DNA from: JADGGV01 sp035715725
Lineage (GTDB): Bacteria; Gemmatimonadota; Gemmatimonadetes; Longimicrobiales; RSA9
Reading direction: 5' to 3'
Assembly (NCBI GenBank): GCA_035715725.1
Contig: DASTKT010000020.1
Span: forward strand, 1-9,333
Length of the DNA stretch: 9,333 nucleotides
The position numbers and the translations under genes are program-made. How positions within the stretch are numbered: the stretch's first letter is position 1; every line of letters starts with the position of its first letter. Under the pieces are notes generated by a model. It made no database searches. It saw only the letters and a list, made by a program, of their open reading frames with translations, and had not been told where the DNA came from. This document shows positions 1 through 6,518 of the stretch, piece after piece.

Positions 1-482
1 GCGATGGCCTGCGTGTTCTCGAGCCCGACGTGCTGCCAGGTCTTGCCGGCGTCCGTCGTCTTGTAGACGCCGTCGCCCTGCATGATGTTGCCGCGCAGCT
101 CGGTCTCGCCCATGCCGACGTAGACGACGTCGGGGTTCGACTCGCAGACGCCCACGGCGCCGACCGACGAGCTGCCGATCTTGCCATCCGTGACCGGCTT
201 CCAGGTGTTGCCGCCGTCGGTGCTCTTCCACAGCCCGCCGCCGGTGGCGCCGAAGTAGTACTCGTTCGGGCGGGCGGCGCTGCCGGCCACGGCGGTGGAG
301 CGGCCGCCGCGGTTCGGTCCGACGTTGCGCCACTGCAGCCCCTTGAACAGCGAGGTGTCGTAGCGGACCGGCGCGGGCGCCTGCTGCGCATGGGCGGAGT
401 CGAAGGGCGCGGTGCCGGAGGCGAGCGCGACGGCGAGCGCGAGGACGCTTCCGCGGTGACGGGCGCTCGGGACTCGTTGCAT
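1..482 (-). CDS. Secreted Asp-box/VPS10-like beta-propeller protein (C-terminus beyond window)
   Basis: The first 160 residues of a minus-strand gene are visible; the rest lies left of the window. The protein opens with a basic n-region, a hydrophobic stretch at about residues 12-25 and a likely signal peptidase site after A32 (SAHA, then QQ), so it is probably exported. Two Asp-box (BNR) repeats follow: STDGGNTW (87-94) and TTDAGKTW (142-149), the hallmark of sialidase/sortilin (VPS10)-type propeller blades. Residues 46-160 resemble the start of the mature part of the upstream gene (563-3442): both have F-x-x-L, then GGGLWK, VGxGE and GDGVYK landmarks in the same order. The two are therefore tandem paralogues. 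The start ATG is preceded by a strong purine-rich Shine-Dalgarno. An 80-base gap (483-562) without a T-tailed terminator separates it from the upstream stop, so co-transcription is likely. Databases often call such proteins 'glycosyl hydrolase', but no catalytic residues can be assigned here and the substrate is unknown. Confidence 0.88.
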   Translation of the reverse strand, partial: MQRVPSARHRGSVLALAVALASGTAPFDSAHAQQAPAPVRYDTSLFKGLQWRNVGPNRGGRSTAVAGSAARPNEYYFGATGGGLWKSTDGGNTWKPVTDGKIGSSSVGAVGVCESNPDVVYVGMGETELRGNIMQGDGVYKTTDAGKTWQHVGLENTQAI

Positions 483-485
483 GTC

Positions 486-496
486 TTCCTTCCTTC
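486..496 (-). promoter_or_regulatory. Ribosome binding site of the partial propeller gene
   Basis: Read on the minus strand this is AAGGAAGGAAG, three bases before the ATG at 482. The purine-rich repeat offers overlapping AGGA/GGAAGG registers 3 to 9 bases from the start and supports the ATG at 482, which is also directly followed by a good signal peptide. Confidence 0.6.
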
Positions 497-562
497 CGTG
501 GGACCGTCAGTGTGGAATGATACCGGCTGCCTCGGGCCCGGTGGCGGCCGGCCGGGGACTGC

Positions 563-3442
563 CTAGCGCACGGGTCCGCGCGAGCGCTCGAACCAGCCGT
601 CCTCCACGAGGATGGGCTGCTCGAGGGTCGCATCGCCGACCTTCAACGTCACGGTGTAGCGGCCGGCCGGGACCCGGCGCAGCTCGTCGCGGTCGAGCGG
701 GCCGCCCATCTCCCGGGGGCGCGGCTCCTTCGAGCGCAGGTCCCAGCTCACGACGTGCAGCCCGGGGCGGCCGGATCCGGTGAGCGTGGCCACGACGTCG
801 TCCTCGGCGGAGGCGGCCTGCGCCTCGGGCTGGGGCTGGCCGGGCGCCTGGGCGCCGTCCGGCTTCGTGGGAGCGGCACGCGCGCCGCGGCCGTCGGCGA
901 CCACCGGCGGCTTCGCGCCCGCGGGGGCCTCGCGCTTGATCGTGAGCGTCACGTCCTTGCCGAGGTCCTTCGCCAGCCAGTAGCCGATGCGCGCGCCGTA
1001 GGGCGGGTTCTGGCCGCGGAAGAACGCGTCGCCGACCTCGCCGTAGGTGTCGCGGCTCTGGAACTGGCGCGCGGGGCGGACGGCGAGGAGCGCGGCCGGC
1101 CGGGCGAGGATGGAGTCGGTGAGCTGCTCGAGGGCGGCGACGTCGAGGATCCAGACGCCGCGGCCGAACGTCGGGACGACGAGGTCGCCCGCGGAGGGGA
1201 CGAGGTCGAGATCGCGGACCGCGACGGTGGGGAGGCCGGACTTCAGCCGGTGCCAGCGCCGGCCGCCGTCCAGTGTCAGGTAGAGGCCTCGCTCGGTGCC
1301 GACGTAGAGCAGGTTCGGGTTGCGCGGGTCCTCGAGGACGACGTGGCTGCCGGCATCGGGCGGGAGGTCGCCGGAGATGTCGACGAACGTGGCGCCGGCG
1401 TCCGTGGTGCGGAAGACGCGGGGCCGGTAGTCGTCGCGGTCGTGGCAGTCGTAGGCGACGTAGGCGCGCCGGGCGTCGAAGCGGGAGGCGGCGATCTCGC
1501 TCACGACGCAGCGGCGGGCGATGGTGTCGGGGAGCTGCGCGGTGAGGTTGCGCCAGGTGCGGCCGGCGTCGGACGAGGTCCAGAGGAGGCCATCGTCGCT
1601 TCCGGTCCAGAGGACGTTGCGGTCGAGCGGCGACTCGGCGATCGAGTGGAGCGCGTGGTAGCCGGTGTGGCCGACGTCGGGCTCGGGGGCGCGACGGTCC
1701 TGGCGCGTCATGTCGGGGCCGAGGATGCGCCAGGTGCGGCCGCGGTCCGTGAAGCGGAAGAGGTGGTTGCCGCCGAAGTAGAGGACGGTCGGATCGTGGG
1801 CGGAGACGATGAACGGCGAGTTCCAGTCGTAGCGGAACTCGAAGCCGCTCTCGACGCCGGCATCCTCGGCCTGCGGCTGGATCGAGACGTAGCGCCACTC
1901 GTTGATGTCCCAGCGGGAGAGCGTGCCGAACTGGAACTCGGCGTAGCGCGTGGTGGGCGAGTCGGGCGCCACGGCGGAGCGCATGCCGTCGCCGCCGTAG
2001 ACCTGGTACCAGTCGGCGTCGGTGATGCCGATCCGCTCGCGGGTCTGGCTCGGCCCGCACCAGACCCCGTTGTCCTGCATCCCGCCGCAGACGTGGTAGG
2101 GGTGGCGGGTGGTGTCGAGGTCGGCCTCGTAGAACTGGGCGATCGGGATGACCTGGTGCGCCCACTTCTTCCCGCCGTCGAACGTGATGTAGACGCCGCC
2201 GTCGTTGCCGAGGACCATGTGCTCGGAGTCGGACGGGTCGATCCAGAGGGCGTGGTGGTCGGAGTGGACGCGCTCCAGGCGGAGCGTGGCGATGGACTTC
2301 CCGCCGTCCTTCGAGTAGTCGAGCGTCGTGGCCGTGAGCCAGAGCTTCTGCTCGTCGGACGGGTCGACCCAGACCTCGTTGTAGTAGTAGTCCGGAATGG
2401 CGGAGAGGTCGTTGACGCGGCTCCAGCTCGCGCCGGCGTCGTCGCTGCGGAAGAGGCCGCCCTCGGGGCTCAGGCGCGGGTTCGTCGACCCGCGCGCCAC
2501 CTGGGCGACGGCGTAGAGCGTCCGCGGGTTGCGCGGCGAGATGGCGAGGCCGATGCGCCCCATCGGCTCCGTGGGCAGGCCGGTGCGGAGCGCGGGGTCC
2601 GTCAGGCGCTTCCAGCTCCGGCCGCCGTCCGTCGTCTTCCAGATCCCGCTGCCGGCGCCCGCGCCCTCCATGTGGTTGCCGCCCCAGCGCAGGCGGTGCC
2701 AGGTGGCGGCGTAGAGCACCTCGGGGTTCGACGGGTCCATCTTCAGGTCGACCGCGCCCGTGGTGTCGTCGACGAAGAGGACCTTCCGCCAGCTCTTGCC
2801 GCCATCCACCGTCTTGAAGACGCCGCGCTCCGGGTTCGGGCCCCAGAGGTGGCCGAGCGCGGCGACGTAGACAACGTCCGGGTCCTTCGGGTGTACTACA
2901 ATGCGCCCGGTCTGTCGAGAGTCCTCGAGCCCGACGCGCTTCCAGGTCTTCCCGCCGTCCGTCGACTTGTAGACGCCGTCGCCCCAGCCGCTGGAGCGGA
3001 GCGAGTTGCGCTCGCCGGTCCCGACCCAGACGATCTCGGGGTTCGACGGCGCGACGGCGACGTCGCCGATCGAGGCGAAGCCCTGGTCCGTGAAGACGGG
3101 CTCCCAGGTGACGCCCGCGTTCGCGGTCTTCCACAATCCGCCGCCGGCGGAACCCGCGTACATGAGCTTGTGGCCCGGCGTCTCCGGCACGGCCAGCGCG
3201 GTGATGCGGCCGTTCATGACGGCGGGCCCGATGGTACGGGGCTTCAGGTCCCGGAAGAGCGCGGCGGTGGCGGTCGCGGCGCTGTCCGGCGCGGCGGCGA
3301 GGGCCGCGCCGCTGTCCGGCGCGGCGGCCGGCTGCTGCGCGTGCACGGCGGGCGCCGCGAGCATCAGGGCGGCGAGGCCGCACCACGGCGCGGCCTGCCG
3401 GGCGCGACGAGGCGCCCGTCCGCGGGAACGGCTGAGGCGCAT
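563..3442 (-). CDS. Secreted Asp-box/VPS10-like beta-propeller protein, complete
   Basis: This 959-residue protein is probably exported: an Arg-rich n-region (1-17), a hydrophobic core (about 20-31) and an AVHA/QQ cleavage site after A35. A low-complexity Ala/Pro/Asp/Ser linker (36-60) contains a duplicated AAPDS unit. The body holds about eleven Asp-box motifs (S/T-x-D-x-G-x-x-W type): 106-113 (degenerate), 160-167, 211-218, 270-277, 333-340, 377-384 (lacks the Trp), 420-427, 564-571, 623-630, 679-686 (Phe for Trp) and 723-730. This implies two beta-propellers, as in VPS10/sortilin-like proteins. Residues about 815-950 look like a C-terminal Ig-like (FlgD/FN3-type) domain interrupted by a Pro/Ala/Gln-rich insert (about 838-880). 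Cysteine pairs C452/C462 and C645/C666 could form disulfides. The start at 3442 was chosen over an in-frame start at 3847 because the extra 135 residues are Arg/Pro-rich, cross the divergent spacer and overlap mlaE, whereas 3442 has a Shine-Dalgarno and a signal peptide. The role is probably binding or breakdown of an extracellular polymer; enzymatic activity cannot be shown from sequence. Confidence 0.93.
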   Translation of the reverse strand: MRLSRSRGRAPRRARQAAPWCGLAALMLAAPAVHAQQPAAAPDSGAALAAAPDSAATATAALFRDLKPRTIGPAVMNGRITALAVPETPGHKLMYAGSAGGGLWKTANAGVTWEPVFTDQGFASIGDVAVAPSNPEIVWVGTGERNSLRSSGWGDGVYKSTDGGKTWKRVGLEDSRQTGRIVVHPKDPDVVYVAALGHLWGPNPERGVFKTVDGGKSWRKVLFVDDTTGAVDLKMDPSNPEVLYAATWHRLRWGGNHMEGAGAGSGIWKTTDGGRSWKRLTDPALRTGLPTEPMGRIGLAISPRNPRTLYAVAQVARGSTNPRLSPEGGLFRSDDAGASWSRVNDLSAIPDYYYNEVWVDPSDEQKLWLTATTLDYSKDGGKSIATLRLERVHSDHHALWIDPSDSEHMVLGNDGGVYITFDGGKKWAHQVIPIAQFYEADLDTTRHPYHVCGGMQDNGVWCGPSQTRERIGITDADWYQVYGGDGMRSAVAPDSPTTRYAEFQFGTLSRWDINEWRYVSIQPQAEDAGVESGFEFRYDWNSPFIVSAHDPTVLYFGGNHLFRFTDRGRTWRILGPDMTRQDRRAPEPDVGHTGYHALHSIAESPLDRNVLWTGSDDGLLWTSSDAGRTWRNLTAQLPDTIARRCVVSEIAASRFDARRAYVAYDCHDRDDYRPRVFRTTDAGATFVDISGDLPPDAGSHVVLEDPRNPNLLYVGTERGLYLTLDGGRRWHRLKSGLPTVAVRDLDLVPSAGDLVVPTFGRGVWILDVAALEQLTDSILARPAALLAVRPARQFQSRDTYGEVGDAFFRGQNPPYGARIGYWLAKDLGKDVTLTIKREAPAGAKPPVVADGRGARAAPTKPDGAQAPGQPQPEAQAASAEDDVVATLTGSGRPGLHVVSWDLRSKEPRPREMGGPLDRDELRRVPAGRYTVTLKVGDATLEQPILVEDGWFERSRGPVR
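3280..3328 (-). repeat. Short tandem duplication in the propeller gene's linker
   Basis: An identical 19-base unit occurs at 3280-3298 and 3310-3328, a 30-base period. It encodes the repeated AAPDS-containing segments just after the signal peptide. It is in frame and adds ten residues to a flexible linker; no separate function is evident. Confidence 0.7.
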
Positions 3443-3448
3443 TGAGTG

Positions 3449-3453
3449 ATCCT
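3449..3453 (-). promoter_or_regulatory. Ribosome binding site fixing the propeller start
   Basis: On the minus strand this reads AGGAT, six bases before the ATG at 3442. It favours this ATG over upstream in-frame starts, which lack a following signal peptide. Confidence 0.55.
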
Positions 3454-3483
3454 GGCTGACCGGGATAATCCAGAAGAACGTGG

Positions 3484-3512
3484 AATATGATGCGCCTTCC
3501 CGGCGTTGACCA
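3484..3512 (-). promoter_or_regulatory. Candidate sigma-70-type promoter for the propeller operon
   Basis: On the minus strand TGGTCA (3512-3507) and CATATT (3489-3484) are separated by 17 bases. Each matches the sigma-70 consensus at four of six positions. Transcription would begin near 3477, giving a leader of about 35 bases. The local AT-richness in an otherwise very GC-rich spacer supports the call, but this organism's promoter consensus is unknown. Confidence 0.35.
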
Positions 3513-3553
3513 GTCCCGGCCGGGTGGCTCGGGTGGCCGAACGCCCCGGACGG

Positions 3554-3582
3554 GGGCCGGCGGCGCACCGCGCCGCCGGCCC
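3554..3582. repeat. Perfect 13-bp GC hairpin with a 3-base loop
   Basis: Left arm GGGCCGGCGGCGC (3554-3566), loop ACC (3567-3569), and an exactly complementary right arm (3570-3582). All 13 pairs are G-C, so the stem would be extremely stable. No T-run follows on either strand, so it is not a typical intrinsic terminator. It lies roughly midway between the two promoter candidates and upstream of both predicted transcripts. Confidence 0.75.
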
Positions 3583-3612
3583 GGTAATGGCAGGGACAGA
3601 CGGAGGAGCCCG

Positions 3613-3642
3613 TTCGCGCACGGCGGGAAGCGGGCATACATT
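3613..3642 (+). promoter_or_regulatory. Candidate promoter for the mla cluster
   Basis: TACATT at 3637-3642 matches the -10 consensus at five of six positions and stands out in very GC-rich surroundings. An 18-base spacer separates it from a weak -35-like TTCGCG (3613-3618). It would leave a leader of about 110 bases before the mlaE start. The -35 match is poor, so the call rests mainly on the -10 element. Confidence 0.3.
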
Positions 3643-3743
3643 GGGGCCCGCTCCGGCCGATTTCGCGCGCGGGGGCGCGCGCGCCGGGCGGGAGGCCGGA
3701 ACCCGGAGGGTCGCCGGCACGCTTCGCAAGGCGGAGGCACAAC

Positions 3744-3750
3744 GGAAGGG
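3744..3750 (+). promoter_or_regulatory. mlaE: Ribosome binding site selecting the GTG start of mlaE
   Basis: GGAAGGG lies eight bases before the GTG at 3759, an ideal distance. It also touches an ATG at 3751 that begins a three-codon frame (Met-Asn-Ala-stop) whose TGA overlaps the GTG start as GTGA. Zero spacing makes initiation at that ATG unlikely, so the site is assigned to mlaE. Confidence 0.65.
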
Positions 3751-3758
3751 ATGAACGC

Positions 3759-4565
3759 GTGAGCGCAACGGTAGTACGGGCGCGACGGGGCCCGTCCCGC
3801 CTGCTGAGGAGACTCGGCGCCGCGGGGGAAGAGGTCCTGCGACACATCTACGAGATGTCGCAGCTCCTCTGGAACGTCGCGCGCTATGTCTTCACGGGGC
3901 GGGTGCCGCTGCGCGACATCGCGCAGCAGATGTACTGGATGGGCGTGCTGAGCCTGCCGATCGTGATCATCACGGCGACGCTGTCGGGCGTGGTGACGTC
4001 GCAGCAGGGCGGGTACCAGTTCACGGGCTCGATCCCGCTGTACGTGCTGGGGAGCGTGGTGACCTCGAGCCTGATCCTGGAGCTGGCACCGGTGCTGACG
4101 GCGGTGGTGCTGATCGGGCGCGTGGGCGCGCGCATCACGGCGGAGTTCGGGACCATGAAGGTCTCGGAGCAGATCGACGCCATGTACTCGCTGGGGCGCG
4201 ATCCGGTGCGGGTGCTGGTGGCGCCGCGCGTCGTCGCCGGGCTGATCACGGTGCCGCTGCTGGTCGGGATCGCGGACATGATCGGGCTGTACGCCGGCAT
4301 GCTCGCGGCCCGCGCGACGGTGGGGCTGGGGCGCGAGGCGTTCTTCTACGGCGCGCGCCTCTACTGGCACAACTGGGACCTGCTCTACTCGCTGACGAAG
4401 GGCATGGCGTTCGGCTTCGCGATCCCGATGATCGCGTCGCACATGGGGCTGCGCACGCGCGGTGGCGCGGAGGGCGTCGGCAAGGCGACGACGTCGTCGG
4501 TCATGTTCATGACGCTGGCCGTGCTGGTCATGGACGCGATGTTCCCGCCGCTGCTGTTGAACTGA
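3759..4565 (+). CDS. mlaE: MlaE-family ABC transporter permease
   Basis: This is the 268-residue inner-membrane subunit of an MCE/Mla lipid transporter. Length and motifs match the MlaE (DUF140) family. A basic, amphipathic N-terminal region (1-58) is followed by membrane segments at about 62-82, 95-118, 152-180, 208-228 and 245-265. The family's signature loop is clear as GRVGARITAEFGTMKVSEQ (120-138) followed by IDAM, and a second conserved stretch, GLRTRGGAEGVGKATTSSV, spans 230-248. The GTG start at 3759 has a well-placed Shine-Dalgarno, and I see no better start upstream. In the known complex two MlaE subunits pair with two MlaF ATPases and an MlaD hexamer. The two partner genes follow on the same strand, but a 181-base gap with a large palindrome lies before mlaF, so the operon is not tightly packed. 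Direction of lipid transport cannot be told from sequence. Confidence 0.95.
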   Translation: MSATVVRARRGPSRLLRRLGAAGEEVLRHIYEMSQLLWNVARYVFTGRVPLRDIAQQMYWMGVLSLPIVIITATLSGVVTSQQGGYQFTGSIPLYVLGSVVTSSLILELAPVLTAVVLIGRVGARITAEFGTMKVSEQIDAMYSLGRDPVRVLVAPRVVAGLITVPLLVGIADMIGLYAGMLAARATVGLGREAFFYGARLYWHNWDLLYSLTKGMAFGFAIPMIASHMGLRTRGGAEGVGKATTSSVMFMTLAVLVMDAMFPPLLLN

Positions 4566-4577
4566 GGGAGGTGTTCA

Positions 4578-4717
4578 CGCTTGCGCTCGCGCGCCCGCGC
4601 CCGGGTTTGCTGCGGAGTGGGCGAGTGGGGGATCGCGGTGTCTCCCACTCCTCCACTCCCGCGCTCTCCCCCTCCGCCGAACGGCCGGGCGCGGAAGCGG
4701 GCGCGCAAGCGCAAGCG
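4578..4717. repeat. Large nested palindrome between mlaE and mlaF
   Basis: The outer arms are 4578-4604 and 4685-4717. Twenty positions (4578-4597 with 4698-4717) pair with a single C/A mismatch at 4588/4707. Seven more pairs (4598-4604 with 4685-4691) follow after a 6-base bulge at 4692-4697. Inside lies a second stem, 4614-4632 with 4641-4659, with one C/C mismatch and two G-U pairs and an 8-base loop. The 140-base element fills most of the mlaE-mlaF gap and encodes no convincing protein. No T-run follows, so it is not a classical terminator. It looks like a REP- or MITE-like palindromic element, or an RNA structure in the operon transcript affecting stability or read-through. Confidence 0.8.
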
Positions 4718-4732
4718 GGAGTAACTGGCAAG

Positions 4733-4738
4733 TAAGGG
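4733..4738 (+). promoter_or_regulatory. mlaF: Ribosome binding site for the TTG start of mlaF
   Basis: TAAGGG lies eight bases before TTG at 4747. No in-frame ATG or GTG sits at a suitable distance, and the protein aligns to ABC ATPases from its first residues (V-E-Y-I-D-I-H-K-T-F). TTG is therefore the best start. Confidence 0.55.
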
Positions 4739-4746
4739 TTCTGATC

Positions 4747-5514
4747 TTGGTCGAATACATAGACATCCACAAAACCTTCGACGTTCCCGTGCTGCGGGGC
4801 GTCGACCTGACGGTGAACACGGGGGAGACGCTCTCGATCGTGGGGCCGTCGGGGACGGGGAAGAGCGTGCTGCTGAAGACGACGCTGGGGCTGATCACGC
4901 CGGACCGGGGGGACGTGCGCATCGACGGCGAGTCGGTGTTCTTCGGCGGGCCGAAGGTGCTGCGCAAGATCCGGCGCAAGGTGGGCTACGTCTTCCAGAA
5001 CGCGGCGCTGTTCGACTCGATGACGGTCTACGAGAACGTGGCGCAGGGGATCGGCGAGCGGGAGCTGAAGGCGCTGCCGCGGCGGGAGGTAGCCAACCGG
5101 GTGGCGGACGCGCTGGAGCACGTGAACCTGTCGCCGACCGTGGTGATGGGGAAGCTGCCCTCGGAGCTGTCCGGCGGGATGCGGAAGCGCGTCGGCCTGG
5201 CGCGTGCATTCGTGGGGCGGCCGCAGATCATCCTCTACGACGAGCCGGTCACCGGGCTGGACCCGGTGAACAGCGCGCTCGTGCACCGGCTGATCGAGCG
5301 GCTGGACGACGAGCTGGGCGCGACGTCCATCGTCGTCACGCACGACATCGAAGGCGCGCTGGCGATCTCGGACCGGCTGGCGCTGCTGGAAGGCGGGAAG
5401 GTTCGTTTCGTGGGGACGCCGGACGAGTTCCGGCAGACGGACGAGCCGCTGGTGCGCTCCTTCCTGGACCGCTCGGCGGCGATGGCGTCCGCGGAGACAC
5501 TGGAGATTCACTGA
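4747..5514 (+). CDS. mlaF: MlaF-family ABC transporter ATP-binding protein
   Basis: This 255-residue protein is the cytoplasmic ATPase that powers the MlaE permease. All nucleotide-binding motifs are intact: Walker A GPSGTGKS (33-40), Q-loop Gln84 in VFQNAALFD, ABC signature LSGGM (141-145), Walker B IILYDEP (161-167) with catalytic Glu166, D-loop GLDP (170-173) and switch His199 in VTHD. LSGGM followed by (R/K)R and LARA, and the VFQ-x-AALFDS-x-TV pattern, are typical of the MlaF/Mkl branch rather than of amino-acid importers. The start is TTG, supported by a Shine-Dalgarno and by where homology begins. The stop is one base from the mlaD start, so these two genes are surely co-transcribed and probably translationally coupled. 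The C-terminal tail (about 225-255) is short, as in other MlaF proteins. Confidence 0.96.
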   Translation: MVEYIDIHKTFDVPVLRGVDLTVNTGETLSIVGPSGTGKSVLLKTTLGLITPDRGDVRIDGESVFFGGPKVLRKIRRKVGYVFQNAALFDSMTVYENVAQGIGERELKALPRREVANRVADALEHVNLSPTVVMGKLPSELSGGMRKRVGLARAFVGRPQIILYDEPVTGLDPVNSALVHRLIERLDDELGATSIVVTHDIEGALAISDRLALLEGGKVRFVGTPDEFRQTDEPLVRSFLDRSAAMASAETLEIH

Positions 5515-5515
5515 C

Positions 5516-6502
5516 ATGGCGGACAACAACAGAACGACGCCGCACACGGACGGGTCGCGCCGCTTCGGCGCGGAGGAGTACGACCCGGAGCGCCTGATCC
5601 CGCCGCGCAGCGGGAGCCGGCCGATCGTCGTGGGCGCATTCGTGCTCGCGGGGATCGTGGCGATCCTGGTGGCGCTCTTCAGCCTCACGGACCCGGCGCT
5701 CTTCCGCGGCCGCTACATGGTCTACACGGTCGTGCCGAACGCGGGCGGGCTGCGCAAGGGAGACCCCGTGCAACTCCGCGGCGTGAACGTCGGCCGCGTC
5801 TCCCGCTTCGAGATCCAGCGCACGGGCGTGACCGTGAAGATGGAGCTCGAGGGGGAGTACAAGGTGCCGAAGGACTCGAAGGTCGAGCTGACCTCGAGCG
5901 GACTCCTCGGCGGGATGACGGCGACGATCGAGCCGGGAGAATCGTCGGAGATCCTGGAGGAGGGCGACACGATCCCCGGCGCGACGGAGGCGGGCGCCTT
6001 CGACGTCGCTTCCACCGTGGGGCAGCGGGCGGACACGGTGCTGGCGCGCGCGCAGATGCTGCTCTCGCCACAGAACATCCAGAACCTGGGCGCGAGCACG
6101 CAGGAGCTGCGCAACATGCTGGCGCAGACCTCCGCGATGGTGGCCGAGGACCGGACGAACCTGCGGGCGCTGACGCGCAGCCTGGCGGCGACGGCGGCCG
6201 ACCTGGAGGCGACGAAGCCCGGGCAGCAGCTCGCCCAGACGAACGCGCGCATCGCCGCGCTCACGGCCCGGCTGGACTCGACGGCCGCGCAGCTCGGCGT
6301 CGCGGCGCGCTCGCTGGCGGCGTCGACGAACTCGCTCCAGGTCGTGCTCGGCCGCATGGAGCGCGGCGAGGGAACGCTCGGGAAGCTCTCCCGCGACGAG
6401 GCGCTCTACAGCAACCTGAACATGGCGGCCGAGAACATGAACCGCCTGGCGCAGGACATCCGGGAGAACCCGAGCCGGTACATCAACCTGAAGGTGTTCT
6501 GA
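5516..6502 (+). CDS. mlaD: MlaD-like MCE-domain lipid-binding protein
   Basis: This 328-residue protein is anchored in the inner membrane and faces the periplasm. A 34-residue polar cytoplasmic tail precedes one membrane segment (about 36-57). An MCE domain follows (about 66-150), with PNAGGLRKGDPVQLRGVNVG (73-92) and the SSGLLGGMTATIEPG loop (127-141) that lines the lipid pore in MlaD hexamers. Residues 165-320 are predicted helical with heptad-like Leu/Ala spacing. The protein ends in ERGEGTLGKLSRDEALYSNL (282-301) and a tail rich in Asn-Leu, with RENPSRYINLKVF at the very end. That tail recurs in long MCE proteins of Bacteroidota-like and plastid-type systems, as I recall the family. E. 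coli MlaD is much shorter (about 183 residues), so this protein has an extra helical needle or oligomerisation region. The ATG has GGAG ten bases upstream, inside the end of mlaF. No MlaC or MlaB gene follows. Confidence 0.93.
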   Translation: MADNNRTTPHTDGSRRFGAEEYDPERLIPPRSGSRPIVVGAFVLAGIVAILVALFSLTDPALFRGRYMVYTVVPNAGGLRKGDPVQLRGVNVGRVSRFEIQRTGVTVKMELEGEYKVPKDSKVELTSSGLLGGMTATIEPGESSEILEEGDTIPGATEAGAFDVASTVGQRADTVLARAQMLLSPQNIQNLGASTQELRNMLAQTSAMVAEDRTNLRALTRSLAATAADLEATKPGQQLAQTNARIAALTARLDSTAAQLGVAARSLAASTNSLQVVLGRMERGEGTLGKLSRDEALYSNLNMAAENMNRLAQDIRENPSRYINLKVF

Positions 6503-6518
6503 GCCGAGCGGATGTCGG

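Larger units (their letters stand above)
3443..3758. other. Divergent intergenic spacer between propeller gene and mlaE
   Basis: This 316-base region must hold promoters for both flanking transcription units. It contains a minus-strand promoter candidate near the left end, a plus-strand candidate around 3613-3642, a perfect 13-bp hairpin at 3554-3582, and a 9-base-period direct repeat (CGGGTGGC at 3521-3528 and 3530-3537). Reading frames through it are Arg/Gly/Pro-rich, as expected from random GC-rich DNA, and I do not believe any is a gene. Confidence 0.7.

Noticed and set aside
755..3445. 896-codon open frame on the plus strand opposite the propeller gene
   Set aside because: It is antisense to a well-supported gene; its Val/Ala/Asp/Gly/Arg-rich composition mirrors that gene's codons, with no recognisable motif or signal peptide.
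3487..3762. 91-codon frame in the divergent spacer, ending at the mlaE start
   Set aside because: The product is Arg/Gly-rich and low-complexity, no ribosome binding site is evident, and the likely mla promoter lies inside it. I consider it random open frame.
507..4442. 1311-codon open frame on the minus strand
   Set aside because: It runs across the propeller gene, the divergent spacer and antisense through mlaE. Its product is extremely Arg/Pro/His-rich without domains, which is what an off-frame reading of GC-rich DNA gives. The frame at 563-3442 has clear Asp-box motifs.
4528..5688. 386-codon minus-strand frame opposite mlaF
   Set aside because: Antisense shadow of a gene with all ABC ATPase motifs; Arg/His/Pro/Gln-rich product without domains.
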